Assembly (NCBI RefSeq): GCF_021347895.1
Contig: NC_067123.1
Coordinates: 5,275,828 to 5,339,827, forward strand
DNA from: Acanthochromis polyacanthus
Lineage: Eukaryota > Chordata > Actinopteri > Pomacentridae
Length of the DNA stretch: 64,000 nucleotides
Direction: 5' to 3'
Shown here piece after piece: positions 1 through 13,026 of this stretch. Positions within the stretch are counted from its first letter, which is position 1. The number at the start of each line of letters is the position of its first letter. The position numbers and the translations under genes are program-made. The notes beneath the pieces were generated by a model. That model was not told where the DNA came from and did no database searches. It worked only from the letters and a program-made list of their open reading frames with translations.

Positions 1-3000
1 GTCATTGCTCTTTTTGTGAGTCTCGCTGGTCATTTTGTGTATCAGTAATCACCTATGGCAGCACATTCAGAAACTACAAAGACTGACACAAATAAAACGT
101 TGATCTCACCCCCAGCACTGCTGCTGTCTGCATCTGAGGTCTCTGAAGCAGCTTTAAAAAATAACAAAGTTTAGAATTAAACTATTTACAGAAAGCAAGT
201 CATAGTATCACTAATCAGGGCTGCAGTTATAAAATAAGACATTCTACTAATTAGGGCTGCATTGGCTTTCCTCTCAGACCAAGGCTTTCTATCTTCTGAC
301 TTTTTCACTGAAGATATTTTTAAATGTAAATATGTGTGAGTTCTCAGCAGTCGTTGTTTTTAACTCCTGTATTTAGTGACTTATCTCGTTCTGCTGTGGG
401 ACAACAGAAACATCTGTCAGTGAGAACAGCTTTGTTGTAGTTCAGCTGTATTAAAATGCAGTTTAATGAGCACAGAGAGCAGGAGAGAAGCTAACAGATG
501 GAAACATGAAAACACTGTACCCCATTCGGTCCTGGTTTACCGGTTTTAATAACCATCTCTGAATGTCTCACAGTGTTACAAGTTCAACATTATTTCAGTT
601 TACTAATGAACTGAAATAAGCTTCAATAAAACACAAACCTGGTGATTCAGTTGAACCATCTGTAGGAGCTGAAACACACACCAGTAAACGCATAGGTAAA
701 CACACAAGTAAACACATAGGTCTGTTAATTGTTATTAGAACAAAATATGACATAAAAGTATAAAAATTTGATCTCACCTTCGCTGTTGCTGCTGTCACTG
801 TCGTCTGACGAAGCTGTAAAAAAGACAGAATTTAAAATTAAACTGTCAAAAATAAAACACAGAAGCAGCAGGATAACATTCATCAAACAAAGTTTAAAGT
901 GGAAAATAATTTCTATGTGAAAATATCAGATCTATACTGACTTGATGCTGCAGTAGAATCTGGGACAGCTGCAACACAAACACACAGGTAAACACACACA
1001 CAGGTAAACACACATACAGGTAAACACACAGATCGTTATTAGAACAGAACACAACATTAAAGATATAAAAACTTGATCTCACCTTCACTGTTGCTGCTGT
1101 CACTGTCGTCTGAAGCTGTAAAAATGGCATAAAAACACAAATAAAATAATAATAATGAAACTTAGAACACCTGTAATCCAGGTCAAAAAACCTGTCTTAG
1201 TCTCTCTCTCGCCTTTCTCTCCCACTCACCTATTTTGTCTCCCCAAATCTCACGTTATTCTTTGGATTTCGCGGGGGTAAATGTCATGGGACTATTATCC
1301 AATTAGTACCCTCCATTCAGTAACTCCGTTCTCTTTAGTATGGCGCTGCCTGTCATTCCAGCAGCCGTGGGGCAGGCAACACGTGTTCGGAGCTACAGGT
1401 CTGTTTAAACCCCTTTAATTGTGCTATTTCTGCGTCACTTTCGCTTAGCATTTACTATTTCGAATTGCTAAACTTGTAGATTCCCCCTACCGTGACCCTA
1501 TCCGCGTGGAAACGGGCGTTTGGGTGGTGATTAGACTGGGAACTGGTGAGTGTTTGTATGTCCTCACGCTAGCCGCATTAGCATTAGCCTAGCCGCCTCC
1601 ATTCATTTACATGGAGCACTACCCTGTTTATGCCTTGTTCATCAAAGCATTGCAACCAAACAAGCATAACTGTGTCTGAAGTTCTATGGAAGCATATTTA
1701 TGGCAAAAGTCCTTTTGTGATTTAATGTGGGTTTTTTTTTATTTTTGGTGTTTATTCACTGAGCTGAGATATTAAGCACATTTATTTTTTTTACCCATTT
1801 ATTGAATAAAATTGTGTACATTTTTCCTTTATAAAAATAATGTAGGCAAAGCTTATTTTTGAACTCTTTCAATTGTAATTGGTATACATTGCTTTTGATA
1901 TTTATGAGTTTTGTATGCATTTATATTTGGAAAATGTATTTTAGAATCTCAACTTGCATTTATCATGCAATAAGCGCCATTTAATTCTGAATTTTGTATA
2001 CACTTAACTGTTTGTAGCTACTTAGATTATTTATGTAAATTTGCAAATGATTCATTAGAGCTTTTTGGTCCTGTTTAGGCCAAGGTTTTCAGATGGCGAG
2101 AAGAAGCCTCGAACCTAAAGAACTGGCAACTGCTTCGATCACATTCCCTCCGCCAGGTCGGTAGGGGGCTCTGTAGCCCATAAAAACTCTCCTCATGGCT
2201 AATTAGCCACTGCCACCTAAACCTCATAAGCGCTAAACTTCCCTTTCGCAAACTCTTTCTGACTCCCCTTCCCTCTGGACAAACAATTGCAGCCCAGACG
2301 TGGGTTCTGGAAAACTTTGGGTGGCCTGGACTGTGGACTTGGGTTTTTTTGTTGTCACGAAGTTTTGTACTTTGCGTATGGACTATGGACTTGATTTTAA
2401 ATGCTCTAAATGTTATGCATTTGATTGTTGTTGGTTGCTCCTGATGAATATGACGCGTTGGTATGTTTGAATGGCCATTCACATTTTCTATTCGAATTGT
2501 TCACTGTAAATATTTTGCACTTTATTTCCTTGCACTTTACTGAAACCAAAATAACTGTACCATCAAAAGCATTCAGTGTCTTGTCAACTCTCTCCTACAG
2601 CCAAAACTAGACCTTCTGTTCACTAGCCTATCACCTCTATTACAGCTGTGTTAGTTTACATAGACATACTTTATGCTAGTTAAATATTTGGCAGTCTTTA
2701 ACTATACTTCTATGCTTTTCCACCAGATAGTTGCTACACACAAACAGCAGCAGGAGAACATTAATGAAACATTTTAATGGTTAAAGTGGAAAATAATTTG
2801 CTTTTATAGATGAAAATATCACACACACACTGACCTGATGCTGCAGTAGAATCTGGGACAGCTGCAACACAAACACACAGGTAAACACACAGGTAAACAC
2901 ACACAGGTAAAAACACAGACAGGTTACCTTCAGGTTGCTCTTGACTTGCAGTAGCTTCTGTTGGCTTCACAGTCACATTATCACCTGTAACGTAAACAAC

Positions 3001-6000
3001 AGAGTCAACAACAACACATGCGTGTGTGTGCACTTGCGTGTTTGTGTGAGTGTGTGTGAGTGTTACCATTCAGCAGGTCCTGAGGAGTTTTGTCTGAAAC
3101 AGAAGAAACAGAAACATTTTTATTCTCTCACAATCTTCCTCATTCAAGAAAACAAAGTTTTAATTGGAGAGCTGCAGCCTGCAGGGGGCGCATTCCCTTC
3201 AGTTAAAGTACTGATACCACACACTGAAAGTACTCTGCTACAAGTACAACTGAAGCAAAAGCAACATAAAGTACTATTGCCACATAGTAAACATACTGTG
3301 TCAAGTTAAAGTGCTAGAAATACTCTGGTACTTGCAAATCTCCTGTAAAAATACCTTAAATACTCTGAAATATGAGCAGTGAATCTAAGCTGTATTTGAT
3401 ATTGTACATACACCCCCGTCACCCCGCCTCCTCCACCACCCCTGACCTCTCCATAACAGCTGATCAGGTGTGATGTGAGCCAAAAAAGAACAAGAAAGGC
3501 CAGAGGTCCTGATGGACTCAGCTCCAGACTCCTTAAAGACTGAGCAGACCAGCTCTGTCAGGTGCTCCAGAGTCTGGAGAGGGTTCCTGTGATATGGAAG
3601 TCTTCCTGTGTAGTTCCTGTATTGAAGACTTATGACCCTCACTTTCCATCTGATGAAGACCATGGAGAGGAGGGTCCTCAAAAACCTCCATCCTCAGGTG
3701 AACCCACATCCGGATCCACTGCAGTTTGTGTACCAGCTGAACATTGGAGTGGATGATGCAGTCGTCTACCTGCTGCACAGATCACTGTCTCCCCTGGAGA
3801 ACACCGGCAGCACTGTGAGGGTCATGTTCTTTGACTTCTCCAGTGCTTTCAACACAATTCAGCCTTCTCTGCTCAGAGGGAAGCTTGGAGGAGCGGGAGG
3901 AGACTGTCACCTGGCTGCATGGACCATCGACTTCCTCACCAACAGTACGTGAGGCCGCCCCCCACAGGGGACAGTGCTCTCTCCCTTTCTCTTCACCTTG
4001 TACACATCGGACTTCCACTACAACTCTGGGAGCTGTCACCTCCAGAAGTTCTTGGATGATACAGCCATTGTCGGGTAACTGATGGGAACGGGCTGGAGTA
4101 CAGGACGGTCATCTCTGACTTTGTTGACTGGTGTGAGCTAAACCATCTTCAGCTCAACGTCAGTAAGATAGAGGAGATGATCATCGACTTCTGCAGGAGG
4201 AGGACACCTCAGACTGCACCGGTGAACATCCAGGGTTTGGACATTGAGATAGTGGACTCTTACAAATACCTGGGTGTTCACCTCAACAATAAACTGAACT
4301 GGACACATAATACAGAGGTCCTGTACAAGAAGGGCCAGAGTCATTTCCACCTACTAAGGAGACTGAGGTCCTTTGGAGTGTGCAGGACTCTGCTCCGGAT
4401 GTGGTGGCTTTTTTTCATTTCTATGCAGTGGTCTGCTGGGGAGCAAGGAGCAGACAGATACAGAAAGAGACTGAACAGGCTGGTCAGGAGGGCCAGTTCT
4501 GTTCTGGACTGCTTCCTGGACTCCATAGATGAGGTTAGGGTTAAGGAGGAGGATGTTGGCAAAGCACACATCCACTATGGTTGAACCCTCTCACCCACTG
4601 CATGTGACCGTAGGGGCTTTAAGCAGCTCCTTCAGCAGCAGACTAAAGGCTGGACTATGCTTTCCACATGAACGTGACGCGCAGAAATGAGACGCTCGGA
4701 ATTCTACTCCGTCTGCTCCCAAACTGCAGGGGCATTGTACCGTAAACCCACATCTACCATGGAACTAAAGTGGAGTAGAAGAGGTTTTCCATCGTGTACA
4801 CCACTTACAACATGGCATTTTAACAAATAGCTGCATTTCAGCAGGTAGTTTGAATTGTTCATAACCCAGTTATCGCGGTGATCTGTGTGATGAATCGGCT
4901 GTATTTCTGAACATCTACTGCTTGGAGCTCTTGTTCTTCTGCTGTTTTCCCATAGACTGTTTTCCACGTCTCTGTTTGTGTTGTTTGAAAAATGTGGAGG
5001 ATGATGTAACATGGAAATTGAACCGTGCGGACATATCAAGCATAAAACAAGCTTGAGATATCCACCCTGCAAGAAGCAGCGCTGTCGCAGGTCATTCATA
5101 CCACCTGCTGTAAGACTGAGCAGCATCACTGGATCTCTTTTATTTCTCTTTTATCACTCTCTACCCTTTTATCCCTTTTAAAATTTTCCCTGCTTGTAGT
5201 CCTTCTTTCTAACTTGGTGATCGTAATCTATTACTGTCTTTTATTGTCTCTTCAGCTGCTCCCTTAACCCCTTCGTTCTTTTAACCAGCTTTAAATTAGC
5301 TATTCATTCTGTACATTTTGTAATTTTTTATGTTCTGTCACAGCACTTTGTGAAGGTTCTTCTTAGAGATTCTATCCAAAAGTTGTTGTTATTGTTATTA
5401 TTAACTGGACTGAAGTCATATCGTCTCAACTTGCAATAAAACATTTTCAGCAATTTTGGCACTGCTTGTATTTTGCACTTTATAATGCTTTTTACAGTAT
5501 GAATACTGTATTTATTCATTTTCATTTTTCATCCTTGTAGATGCTGTACATATTATTATTAATACATACATGTGTTTATTGCTGCTGTAATAATGCAAAT
5601 TTCCCCCGGCATGGGGAGCAATAAAGGATTGTCTTATCTGATCTAAACTGTATTTCAGTAAAGTACTGTAACGTGGCAGCCTGTGGGGGGCGCCGTTGCT
5701 GTACAGTCTTTGCTAAGGTGCATCGCTCTGATTGGCTGCTCCCTTCTATGACTCATCCACTGATTGTGATGTCACAGGAGGCGGGGCTATCGGCAGGTCA
5801 AAGGTCACAGCTGAAGCAGATATTTACCATCTGTTGATCTTTCTGCAAGGAGACAAAAATATTTGAATCGTGTTAAATAATGTGGTAAAAAATTTTAAAA
5901 ACCTAATGTTAAAGATAGTTATAAGTTTAAAAGTAAGTTAATAATGATATGAAAAATAAATAATAAACAATAGCTTACAACATTAATCACAGTGAGTCAT

Positions 6001-8262
6001 ATTGAGACAGACAAATAATCAATATTCATAAACAAACAGCTGTTAATGGCAATAAGTTAATTGATTATTGATGTCATATCTTACTGTGAACAGGAGCCGA
6101 GAGAGAAACGGCAGCCAAGGCAAGAATCAGCAACACAACACACCTGCAACACAAACAGACACACACAGGTTTGACTACAGCAGGTGATTTGACTGCAGCA
6201 GGTGATCTGACTGCAGGTTTGCATGTTGTTTTGTTGTTTTATTTGCATGTGTTTTTTCTGATTCCGCATTCAAACAGCAGCGATTTAAAGTTTCCCAAAG
6301 TTCCGTTGAAGTTCTTTTGCAAAATGTCACTGAAACAGGTCGAGCTGAAGGAGGCGGAGTCTAGAATGTCAGGTGATCACAGGTGAGCTGAGTGGCGCCT
6401 GCCTAAAGGGTTAAATAACGGCGTCTCTTTGTGTCTCAACAAAGCCTCTCTTCTTTTCCGACGTATAGAAAGAATCGAGCTGCAAGAGGAAACCGACTCT
6501 GAGGCTGAAACACTGAAGGATTCATAAGCAACTTCCTGGAAAAATCATCAAATCTGAAAGATTTAATCCCTAAAACTCAACTTTAACTCTTTAAACTGCA
6601 GCTCTGAATCATTTCGAGTCAGTTAATCCAACATTAGTCTGAAAAGTACTCAGGTCAGAGATAAAAGTACCAGAAATACTCTGTTACAACTAAAATTTAA
6701 GTAAAAGTATCTGAAATACTGTTACAAGCAAAACATGAGTAAAAGCATCAGAAATACTGTTACTGACAAAAATGTAAGTGCTAACACAAATACAAATAAA
6801 ACTAAAATTAAAGTGTCAGCAATACTCTGTTACTAGTAAAACTTTCTTTAAAGTACCAGTAATATAAGCAAAACTTAAATAAAAGTACCAGAAATACTCT
6901 GCTACAAACAAAATGAGTGAAAGGGATCAGAAATATTGTTACAAGTAAAATTTAAGTGTAACAATACTCTAAAAGACAAATAAAGCTGAAAAAAGTACCA
7001 GAGATACTTTGTTAAAGGTAAAATTTAAGTAAAACTAACAACAATACTCTAAAAGACAAATAAGACTCAAGTAACAGTAACAGAAATACTCTGTTACAAG
7101 TAAATTTACTTAAAAGTACCAATAATATAAGTAAAACTTCAGTAAAAGTACCAGAAAAACTGTTAAAAGTGCAATTTACATAAAAGTAACAACAGTACTC
7201 TGAAATACAAATACAACTCAAGCAAAAGTACCAGCAATACTCTGTTCTAAACATTTAATTTAAGTACAAGTACCAACAATACTCAGATATGTAAGTAAAA
7301 CTAAAACAAATTAATTAGAAACACTCTGAAATAGAAGCAAAACCAAAGTAAAAGCACTACCGATATGTTAGAATGCAAGCAAAACTTTGGTAGAAGAACC
7401 ACAAATACTTAGACAGAAGCAAAACTACCACAAGTACCACATTATGTTGATCAGGCCAACAAAAACTACTTGTTATCCCTCTAATCAAGCACAAAACCCT
7501 GGTGATTGTGCTTTCCAAGCTGTGGAATGCTCTTCCTCTACAGCTGAGATCGGTCCTGTGAAGCTTTTATGAGGCAGCAGAAAATACGAGCTTTTGGTCG
7601 ACCTGAAGCCGCTTTATTTTATTTTGTTTATTGTTTTTGATGCACTGTATTTTAGCTGTTGCACCCCGGTTTAAAAATTTACTACCTTTATCGTCATTTT
7701 TACTCAAGCAAATGTGAGCAAAACTGAAGCAAAAGTACTAGAAATACTCTGTTACTAGTAAAAGTACCACTACTACAACATAGAATTATTCTATCCAGCA
7801 AAAATCTATTACAAATAAAACCTGAATAAAAGCACCAAAAATGCACAATATTACACCAAACAAAGTAAAAGTACTCAGTATCCAGGAAAATGTGTATTAC
7901 TGGACAACAGTTACTTTAATGGTGCAGAAGTTAATTACTACAATCAATACGTTATATGGCTAATCTGTAACATACAAGAGTACCTCTGTGGAGTACTTGA
8001 GTAAATATACTTAGTTACTTTTCAGCTTTGTCTGCCAGCAGAGATCGATGTGAGATATTTTAAAGCAATCTTCTGAAATGCAGAAATGAAGAACTGGGCA
8101 GTGATCAGACGGTTAGTTACTGATGACAGAAGTAATCTGATTACAGAAGTAATGTGTAATCTGACCGACGGGTAGCTTCGGCTGTAATAACTTCAGGTTC
8201 AGAGATTCAGAGAACTAAACTCCTTCAGGTTTAAAGTGAATCTGAACTCACCGTCGCAGCAT
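1..8262 (-). CDS. Gene A: secreted acidic Ser/Asp-rich protein, multi-exon, 3' end off window
   Basis: Spliced minus-strand gene read from GT-AG sites and frame continuity. Coding exons in order: 8262-8252, 6143-6085, 3093-3067, 2957-2928, 2861-2835, 1115-1083, 968-942, 813-778, 668-639, 142-110. The protein starts MLRRCVVLLILALAAVSLS, a clear signal peptide with cleavage expected around SA-PVH. Exon peptides follow: NKTPQDLLN, EATASQEQPE, AVPDSTAAS, ASDDSDSSNSE, AVPDSTAAS again, TSSDDSDSSNSE, APTDGSTESP, ETSDADSSSAG. Exon 1 ends in phase 2 and every later exon is phase 1-1, with no stop across the joins. The AVPDSTAAS plus Ser/Asp exon pair is duplicated. The terminal exon must lie below base 1. 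Function is unknown. Composition suggests an extracellular, possibly phosphorylated calcium-binding matrix protein (inference). Acceptor choice for the 668-639 exon is ambiguous by 9 bp; both options keep frame. Confidence 0.78.
1130..2745. other. Unclassified insertion in a gene A intron
   Basis: Compared with the duplicated shorter intron at 814-941, this intron has about 1.6 kb of extra sequence. The extra piece is GC-richer near 1200-1620. On the plus strand it has a donor-like CTGGTGAGTG near 1545, an acceptor-like CTGTTTAG near 2075, and a short exon-like stretch starting ATGGCGAGAAG that stops after about 24 codons at a TAG. No transposase, RT or clear terminal repeats were seen. It may be a promoter-bearing fragment of an unrecognised retroelement or a captured 5' end. 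Confidence 0.35.
3094..3480. other. Gene A intron with AGTACT-type degenerate repeats
   Basis: Intronic sequence with dispersed AAGTACTCTGCTACAAGTAC-like words, paralogous to 26157-26660 in gene B. At about 3197 it holds the TTAA site that is occupied by a MITE in gene B. No coding exon was found. Confidence 0.5.
3480..5645 (+). mobile_element. Degenerate LINE (L2/CR1/Rex1-type), itself interrupted
   Basis: Plus-strand RT remnants in several frames. These include DFSSAFNTIQPSLL (palm motif with the catalytic Asp), a PPQGTVLSP-like block near 3957-3985, a degenerate FLDDTAIVG-like block near 4050-4075, and YKYLGVHLNNKLNWT near 4262-4300. The C-terminal piece resumes near 5080 (RCRRSFIPPAV). 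The element ends near 5645 with AATAAAGGATTGTCTTATCT, typical of fish LINE 3' tails. Frameshifts and a TGA at 3950 show it is dead. Bases about 4645-5075 look like a separate insertion splitting the ORF end. It sits in the gene A intron between exons 2 and 3. Confidence 0.7.
4645..5075. mobile_element. Unidentified insertion inside the LINE 3' coding end
   Basis: The LINE reading frame stops making sense after the Gln-rich QLLQQQTK stretch at about 4640 and resumes near 5080. The intervening sequence has no RT similarity and no confident ORF. Ends and target duplication were not resolved. Confidence 0.4.
5646..6084. other. Gene A intron 2, block conserved in genes B and C
   Basis: Contains a GGCAGCCTGTGGGGGGCGCC block near 5680 followed by a TCTGATTGGCT box. 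The same arrangement occurs near 27025 (gene B) and 42675 (gene C), which supports whole-block tandem duplication. No exon was seen. Confidence 0.55.
6640..8010. repeat. Degenerate tandem repeat in gene A intron 1
   Basis: Roughly 40-bp imperfect units built around AGTAAAAGTACCAGAAATAC and TCTGTTACAAGTAAAACTTA fill most of intron 1. A shorter stretch of the same repeat is in gene B (26360-26660). No gene was found in this stretch. Confidence 0.65.
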
Positions 8263-8389
8263 GTTGTTGTTGTTATTTTCGTTGTTCTTTCTTGTTTTGT
8301 TGTCGTTAATCGAAGGTCGACTGGAAACTTTGTGAGTCGGAGCTTCAGGTCGTGGAGTTTTAGATCTGAGCTGAAACTGAGCTGCAGCT

Positions 8390-8396
8390 TTTTATA
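8390..8396 (-). promoter_or_regulatory. TATA box of gene A
   Basis: TATAAAA on the minus strand, 128 bp upstream of the gene A start codon. The same position is occupied by TATA-like sequence in genes C and D, and the surrounding region (GC-rich block at about 8410-8470) is conserved upstream of A, B and C. Confidence 0.65.
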
Positions 8397-8469
8397 CTCG
8401 GACTGTGGCCATCCTTCAGCCCGCCTCCATCTGCCTCCTCCTCCCGCCGGACCGCCTTAAATCCGCCTT

Positions 8470-9470
8470 AATTCAGTCTGAGCTGATGTCAGGGAAACAC
8501 AATTTGCATCAAGTCAAACTCACATTTGCATCAAAACCTACTGTGGTCATGTGTTTGTTTCAAATCTAGACTAAAATGGAAATTTGAAGAGAGATTTGAC
8601 TTCGAGAGCATCAGAATTTCAGACCAGATTTGGAGGGTTCAGATCAGATTTATATCAGAATGAACATAGCTCTGTCAGATTTATATCAAATTTATCTCAT
8701 TTATAACACTTAAAGCAGTTTCATACCAGACTTATATCTGATGAATACCAGTGTTGCTTTCTAGAATTACTCCTGAGTATTTACATATAAAAACAGGAAC
8801 TGTGTATACAATAACAGTTGGCTGATCCAGATCCAAGACCAAATTTATGCCAGTTTCACACTAGATTTATATCAGATTTAACCTCATTATGAAGGAGTTA
8901 CAAGAAAGAGAAAAGTGGGCGAGGCTACCAGGACACCTATGAGTCCTCTGTTCATCCAACAAGCAGTCAAAGCTTTATGAAGGAAGAGAGAAAGATGCCT
9001 TACATCTTCACAAACCATCCCCATTGTGAACCATTGTCATGATGCAAAGCATGGAGGTGGCAGCATCATGATGTGAAGCACAGCATATTTACCGCACAAA
9101 AGCTTTATTTAAAAACTATTTTTTCTGTGCAAGATTTTTATTTATTCATTGTATATTTACTGTATAATAACTTTATTTATTAATTATATTAATTGTGCAT
9201 TTACTGCCTTCGTTTATTAACTGTATTTTCCATGATGTCCACAGAGCTCATGTCAGATCCGTCCTGCTGCAGCAAATCTACTGATTCAGTTCAAGAAAAA
9301 CAGATTTTCACATCAGTGCTCTTAATAGTTCAGCATTTTGATATTTACAGAATTTACCTCAACATTGGATCCTGAAGCTGTGATCTGTTGCTGCTGGTTT
9401 TATTTCACCTGTTGTTGTATTCATTTCTATTTCTGTTAACCGAGATGTTTGTGTTGATGCTGGATTCTCT
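8470..9470. other. Upstream flank of gene A, paralogous to the flank of gene B
   Basis: Words such as AGACTAAAATGGAAATTTGA and CAGATTTATATCAGA recur at 27880-28070. At 9040-9075 lies a short Tc1-transposase-derived fragment (AAGCATGGAGGTGGCAGCAT). The same fragment is present in the flank of gene C and is expanded into a minisatellite in the flank of gene B. No coding exon was seen. Confidence 0.5.
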
Positions 9471-10111
9471 TTGCCTGGGGACCAGACAGCCTTTATATTG
9501 TGTATTACAAATACACATAAAGTCAGTCTGGAACTGCTCCATTGAACCAAATCTAGCCCAGAGGCGGGACTACCGATCACAGCTTGAATTGGAGAGAGCC
9601 AATCAGCGTAACACATGTGTGACGCAATCACTAAGCGACCTAACAACTGCCTTTCCGCCATGATGTTTTGTAGTTTTAACAGCTTCCTTCGCCGTACAGG
9701 GGTCCTGAGGAAAATCTAAGCTCTCCCTTTCAACAGTGGAGGGCAGCATTACGCATTCTATCGTACAGCCTGCCGGAATTAAAAGAAGAAGAAGAAGAAG
9801 TAGTCCAAACAGTTATGGCGACCAGTTTTAAGGACAAATTCAGCCCGTGCAAAACAGAGGAAAGCGCACGAGAGAAACCTCGCTCTGTTGCGGTCGCCAT
9901 TTTGTTTGTATGCGGGAGGTGCACAGGTGTTAGATGGGTAATCTCGGCCCTGAAGATGACGCATCGTTAACTCCAGCCTCTGGTGCTCTGATTGGTTCGG
10001 TCTGATCTGCTCGGAGCTTGACAACCTGTCAAAATGTGTCAATGGAGGGCTAGACCGTATTCCCGTATATCCCTTATAACGGGAATACAAAGTCCAGCTA
10101 AGCTAGGCTAG
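9471..10111. mobile_element. hAT-like non-autonomous element with 8-bp target duplication
   Basis: Flanked by GATTCTCT at 9463-9470 and 10112-10119. It starts TTGCCTGGGGACCAGAC and ends near AGCTAGGCTAG. An internal palindrome around 9482-9532 (CCAGACAGCC to AGTCTGG) is shared with the larger copy at 36897-37730. The paralogous flank of gene B (about 33745) lacks the insertion, giving an empty site. Confidence 0.7.
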
Positions 10112-10436
10112 GATTCTCTGACGCAGAAATATGGATCCATCCTTATATAGACATTTATAGGACTGACATGATAATTTTCCATTTTCTTCCCATTTCTGTA
10201 AGCCAGATTATCACTTATTAGCATAATTTTTTTAATACAATTGTGACTCATTCTGGAAAAGTTTAAAGACTTTTGATTCCTTTTTGAGAGTTTTTAAGTT
10301 TATCTTTTTACGACAAATTCTGAGTAATTTTAGATAAATTCGTAAGCATTTCGATCAATTTTGTGTCATTTAGGACAGTTTTCAAGTTAAAAATGGACAA
10401 AAATGGACCTTTGTGTTGTCAAATTTCCACACATCA
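10112..10436. repeat. Intergenic repeat unit, first half (split by Harbinger)
   Basis: Contains GAAATATGGATCCATCC at its start and the TGTTGTCAAATTTCCACACA block at its end. The unit continues after the Harbinger element at 16405. Similar units occur at 33755-34055, 38758-38877, 45030-45330, 49010-49140, 49960-50080 and 51125-51330. Confidence 0.55.
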
Positions 10437-10643
10437 GGGGTCTGTTTCACAAAGCAGGTTCAACAAAATCTGAGTTTAACCCTGAACTCTGAGTTGATCT
10501 ACTTTGAGATAGGAAACTCTGAGTTCCACGACAACTGATTAGAGCTGGTTTAATCAACTCGGAGTAGTTTCACCTGGACGTAAGCACATGCACCACAACT
10601 ATAAAAAAACAGTATCAATGGAGCACCGATTCAGCGAGTCACC

Positions 10644-11990
10644 ATGGCAACAGGGAAGTGGAGGGCTGCGTTTTCTGCACCACTTAAATTGGAAATCTTA
10701 ATGTGCGCTCATACGGCGAGTTTGAACATGTTTTTAGAAAGAAGTTCAACACTGTTGTAGCTGCAAAAGAGAGAGAGACGGCGTGGAGAACACTGCAGCC
10801 CAGGTCAGTGTGTAAGTTTAAATGTAGTCCTTTGCAATCAGAATAATATTACAGGGATAAGTGTTTGAATGGTAGCTTAAGTTATTTCATTTAGGTGAAA
10901 TCCCGTGGGGGAGAAGCGCACGTGGCAGCAGCTTAAGATGAAATATAAAAACATTTTTCAAACAGGTCAGACCTCAGCATTATCTCATGGAGGTACTTCA
11001 TGTTGATCATGTTTTACATTTTAAAGTAGCCTAAATATTAAGTGGCTGTTTGACTGTGCACTTGTTTTATCCACACATAGTCTAAATGTCTGCATCCATA
11101 TCATGTTCTGTTAAATAATTAAGACTATTTAAACTAATCAGCCAACAATAAATATTTTAAAGCACATTCATACAAATATTTATTTCTCTTTCGTGTCTTT
11201 TTTGTCTTTTGGCCCCTTCACACCACAACAGACCTTGTAACTGTAAGTGGCCAACACTCCAAAGATTTATCCAAATGGTAGTTTAAGTTTACTGAAACAT
11301 GTCACTGATCTAGGATGAAGAGGATGAAACTGTGTCTGCTGCCTTTACAGAGGGGGATCCAGAAAGGCATACAGAGGTATGTTACTGATAGTTCTCTTCT
11401 CATTCACATTTTGGGTGGAATATAGAGTGTGACATTTAGCCTACACTGAAGTATTGCACATTCTCATCCTTTTTAACAGAGCATGGCTGGACAGCAGCAG
11501 GATGGTTCCTCAGCTTCCACTGCACAGACTGACACAGTGAGATGGATGTTCAGGAAACACCAGAGCTTCATTCTGTGGAATTCATGTGCAACTGTATAAT
11601 TTAATGTCCTCTATGTATTAACAGTTATCAGTAAAACAGATTTACAAACTGCATTTGCTAAGAAAATCCAAAAAAACAGATGAAGAGTTTATTTGCAAAA
11701 ACAGATAACTGTTTTGATAAATTTCTTTTTCTTTTATTGTTTACTTCAGATAATATCAATCAAACTGAAGTTGAATGGATTTGACCCAGTAGAAAAATAC
11801 ATGACAAAATAGAGAAAAAATAAATTATTATTATTTTTATTATCTCAAGTAAACAATAAAAAAATAAGTTTTCGGAAAATTTCAAAAATAGTTATCTGTT
11901 TTTCCAAATAAACTCTTCAGATAAAGAAATGCAACACTTTGACCGCCAGATTAGGAGGGCAGATCTGGAAATTGGAATACTGGAGCACAA
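10644..11990 (+). pseudogene. Harbinger Myb/SANT-like accessory protein, broken
   Basis: From ATG at 10644 the frame reads MATGKWRAAFSAPLKLEILM, the usual start of Harbinger Myb-like proteins, but it shifts soon after (near 10710). A later exon near 10899-10965 reads NPVGEKRTWQQLKMKYKNIF, a family hallmark. Further exon-like pieces follow to about 11990. Such proteins recruit the transposase to its DNA ends. Frameshifts make this copy inactive. Confidence 0.6.
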
Positions 11991-13026
11991 GTTAGAGGTG
12001 GTGATGGTCACAGATGAATTAATGTAACTATTGGAACATGAACTGAACTATCTTTTATTTGTAGGAAATAAAGAAGACCAAATGAAATGTGTATCATGTC
12101 TTTATTTGCTGTGGTGGTGATGATGGTGACTTAAACTCTAAAGTGATTATTGCATACGGTGTCTCTGACTGCTCTGCTGTCCTGGATAGCTGCAGGTGGA
12201 TGGGCTCATCATCTGGGTCTTCAGTTTGTAGGGCAGGGTGTTGCTCTCCTCTAATAGTGGTAATATTATGAAGAACAACACATGCCACAGTAATATCACA
12301 GGCCCTCTCAGGGGTCACCCTGAGGAGACGTAGGCTCTGGAAACGGGCTTTCAGCAGGCCTATGGTCATCTCCACCCGGGCTCTGGTCCTGCAGTGAGTC
12401 CGGTTGAAGTTCTGTTGGGGGCCTGGTTCAGGGTCAGGGTATGAGGTCATCAGCCTGGGTTGGCATGGTAACCCCTGTCACCCAGCAGAAGGCCATCAAA
12501 CTCTCCTGTAATGTATAGTGGATACATCAGAGTATATTAAAGGAGGGAGACAAGAGAATTCTATTGTGAAAATCTTTATGCTGCTGACCACGCTGCAGTC
12601 TGTTGCTCAGGTTAGACTCTCCATAAATCCTGGAGTCATGAACAGACCCAGACCACGTGGCCTCCACATTAGAAATGATGTATGCAGCATCACATATGAT
12701 CTGGGCAGTGCAGAGAATGACAGATGTTGAACTATGATGCAGTCTTTAACATTTAGAAACAGTAGTCAGTCTACCTGTAGCCTACCTGCACATTTATGCT
12801 GTGAATGGACTTCCTGTTCATGATGTGAGGGAGCTGTGATGGGGATGTGTGTGCATCTATGCAGCCAATCACACTGGGAAATCCTAAAAGAAATTAAAAT
12901 GACTAATCCCAGTCTGAGGCTGCAGCACAATGTCATTAACAGAATATGATTTAAATTGAATGTAACAGATCTCTACATCATTCACCTGCAATCCTGTGGA
13001 ACTCCTCCTTGATGCTCTGACAGGTT

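Noticed and set aside
12094..12450. Host HARBI1 gene
   Set aside because: It lies within a Harbinger element with matching inverted repeats and is broken by insertions, so it is a transposon pseudogene.
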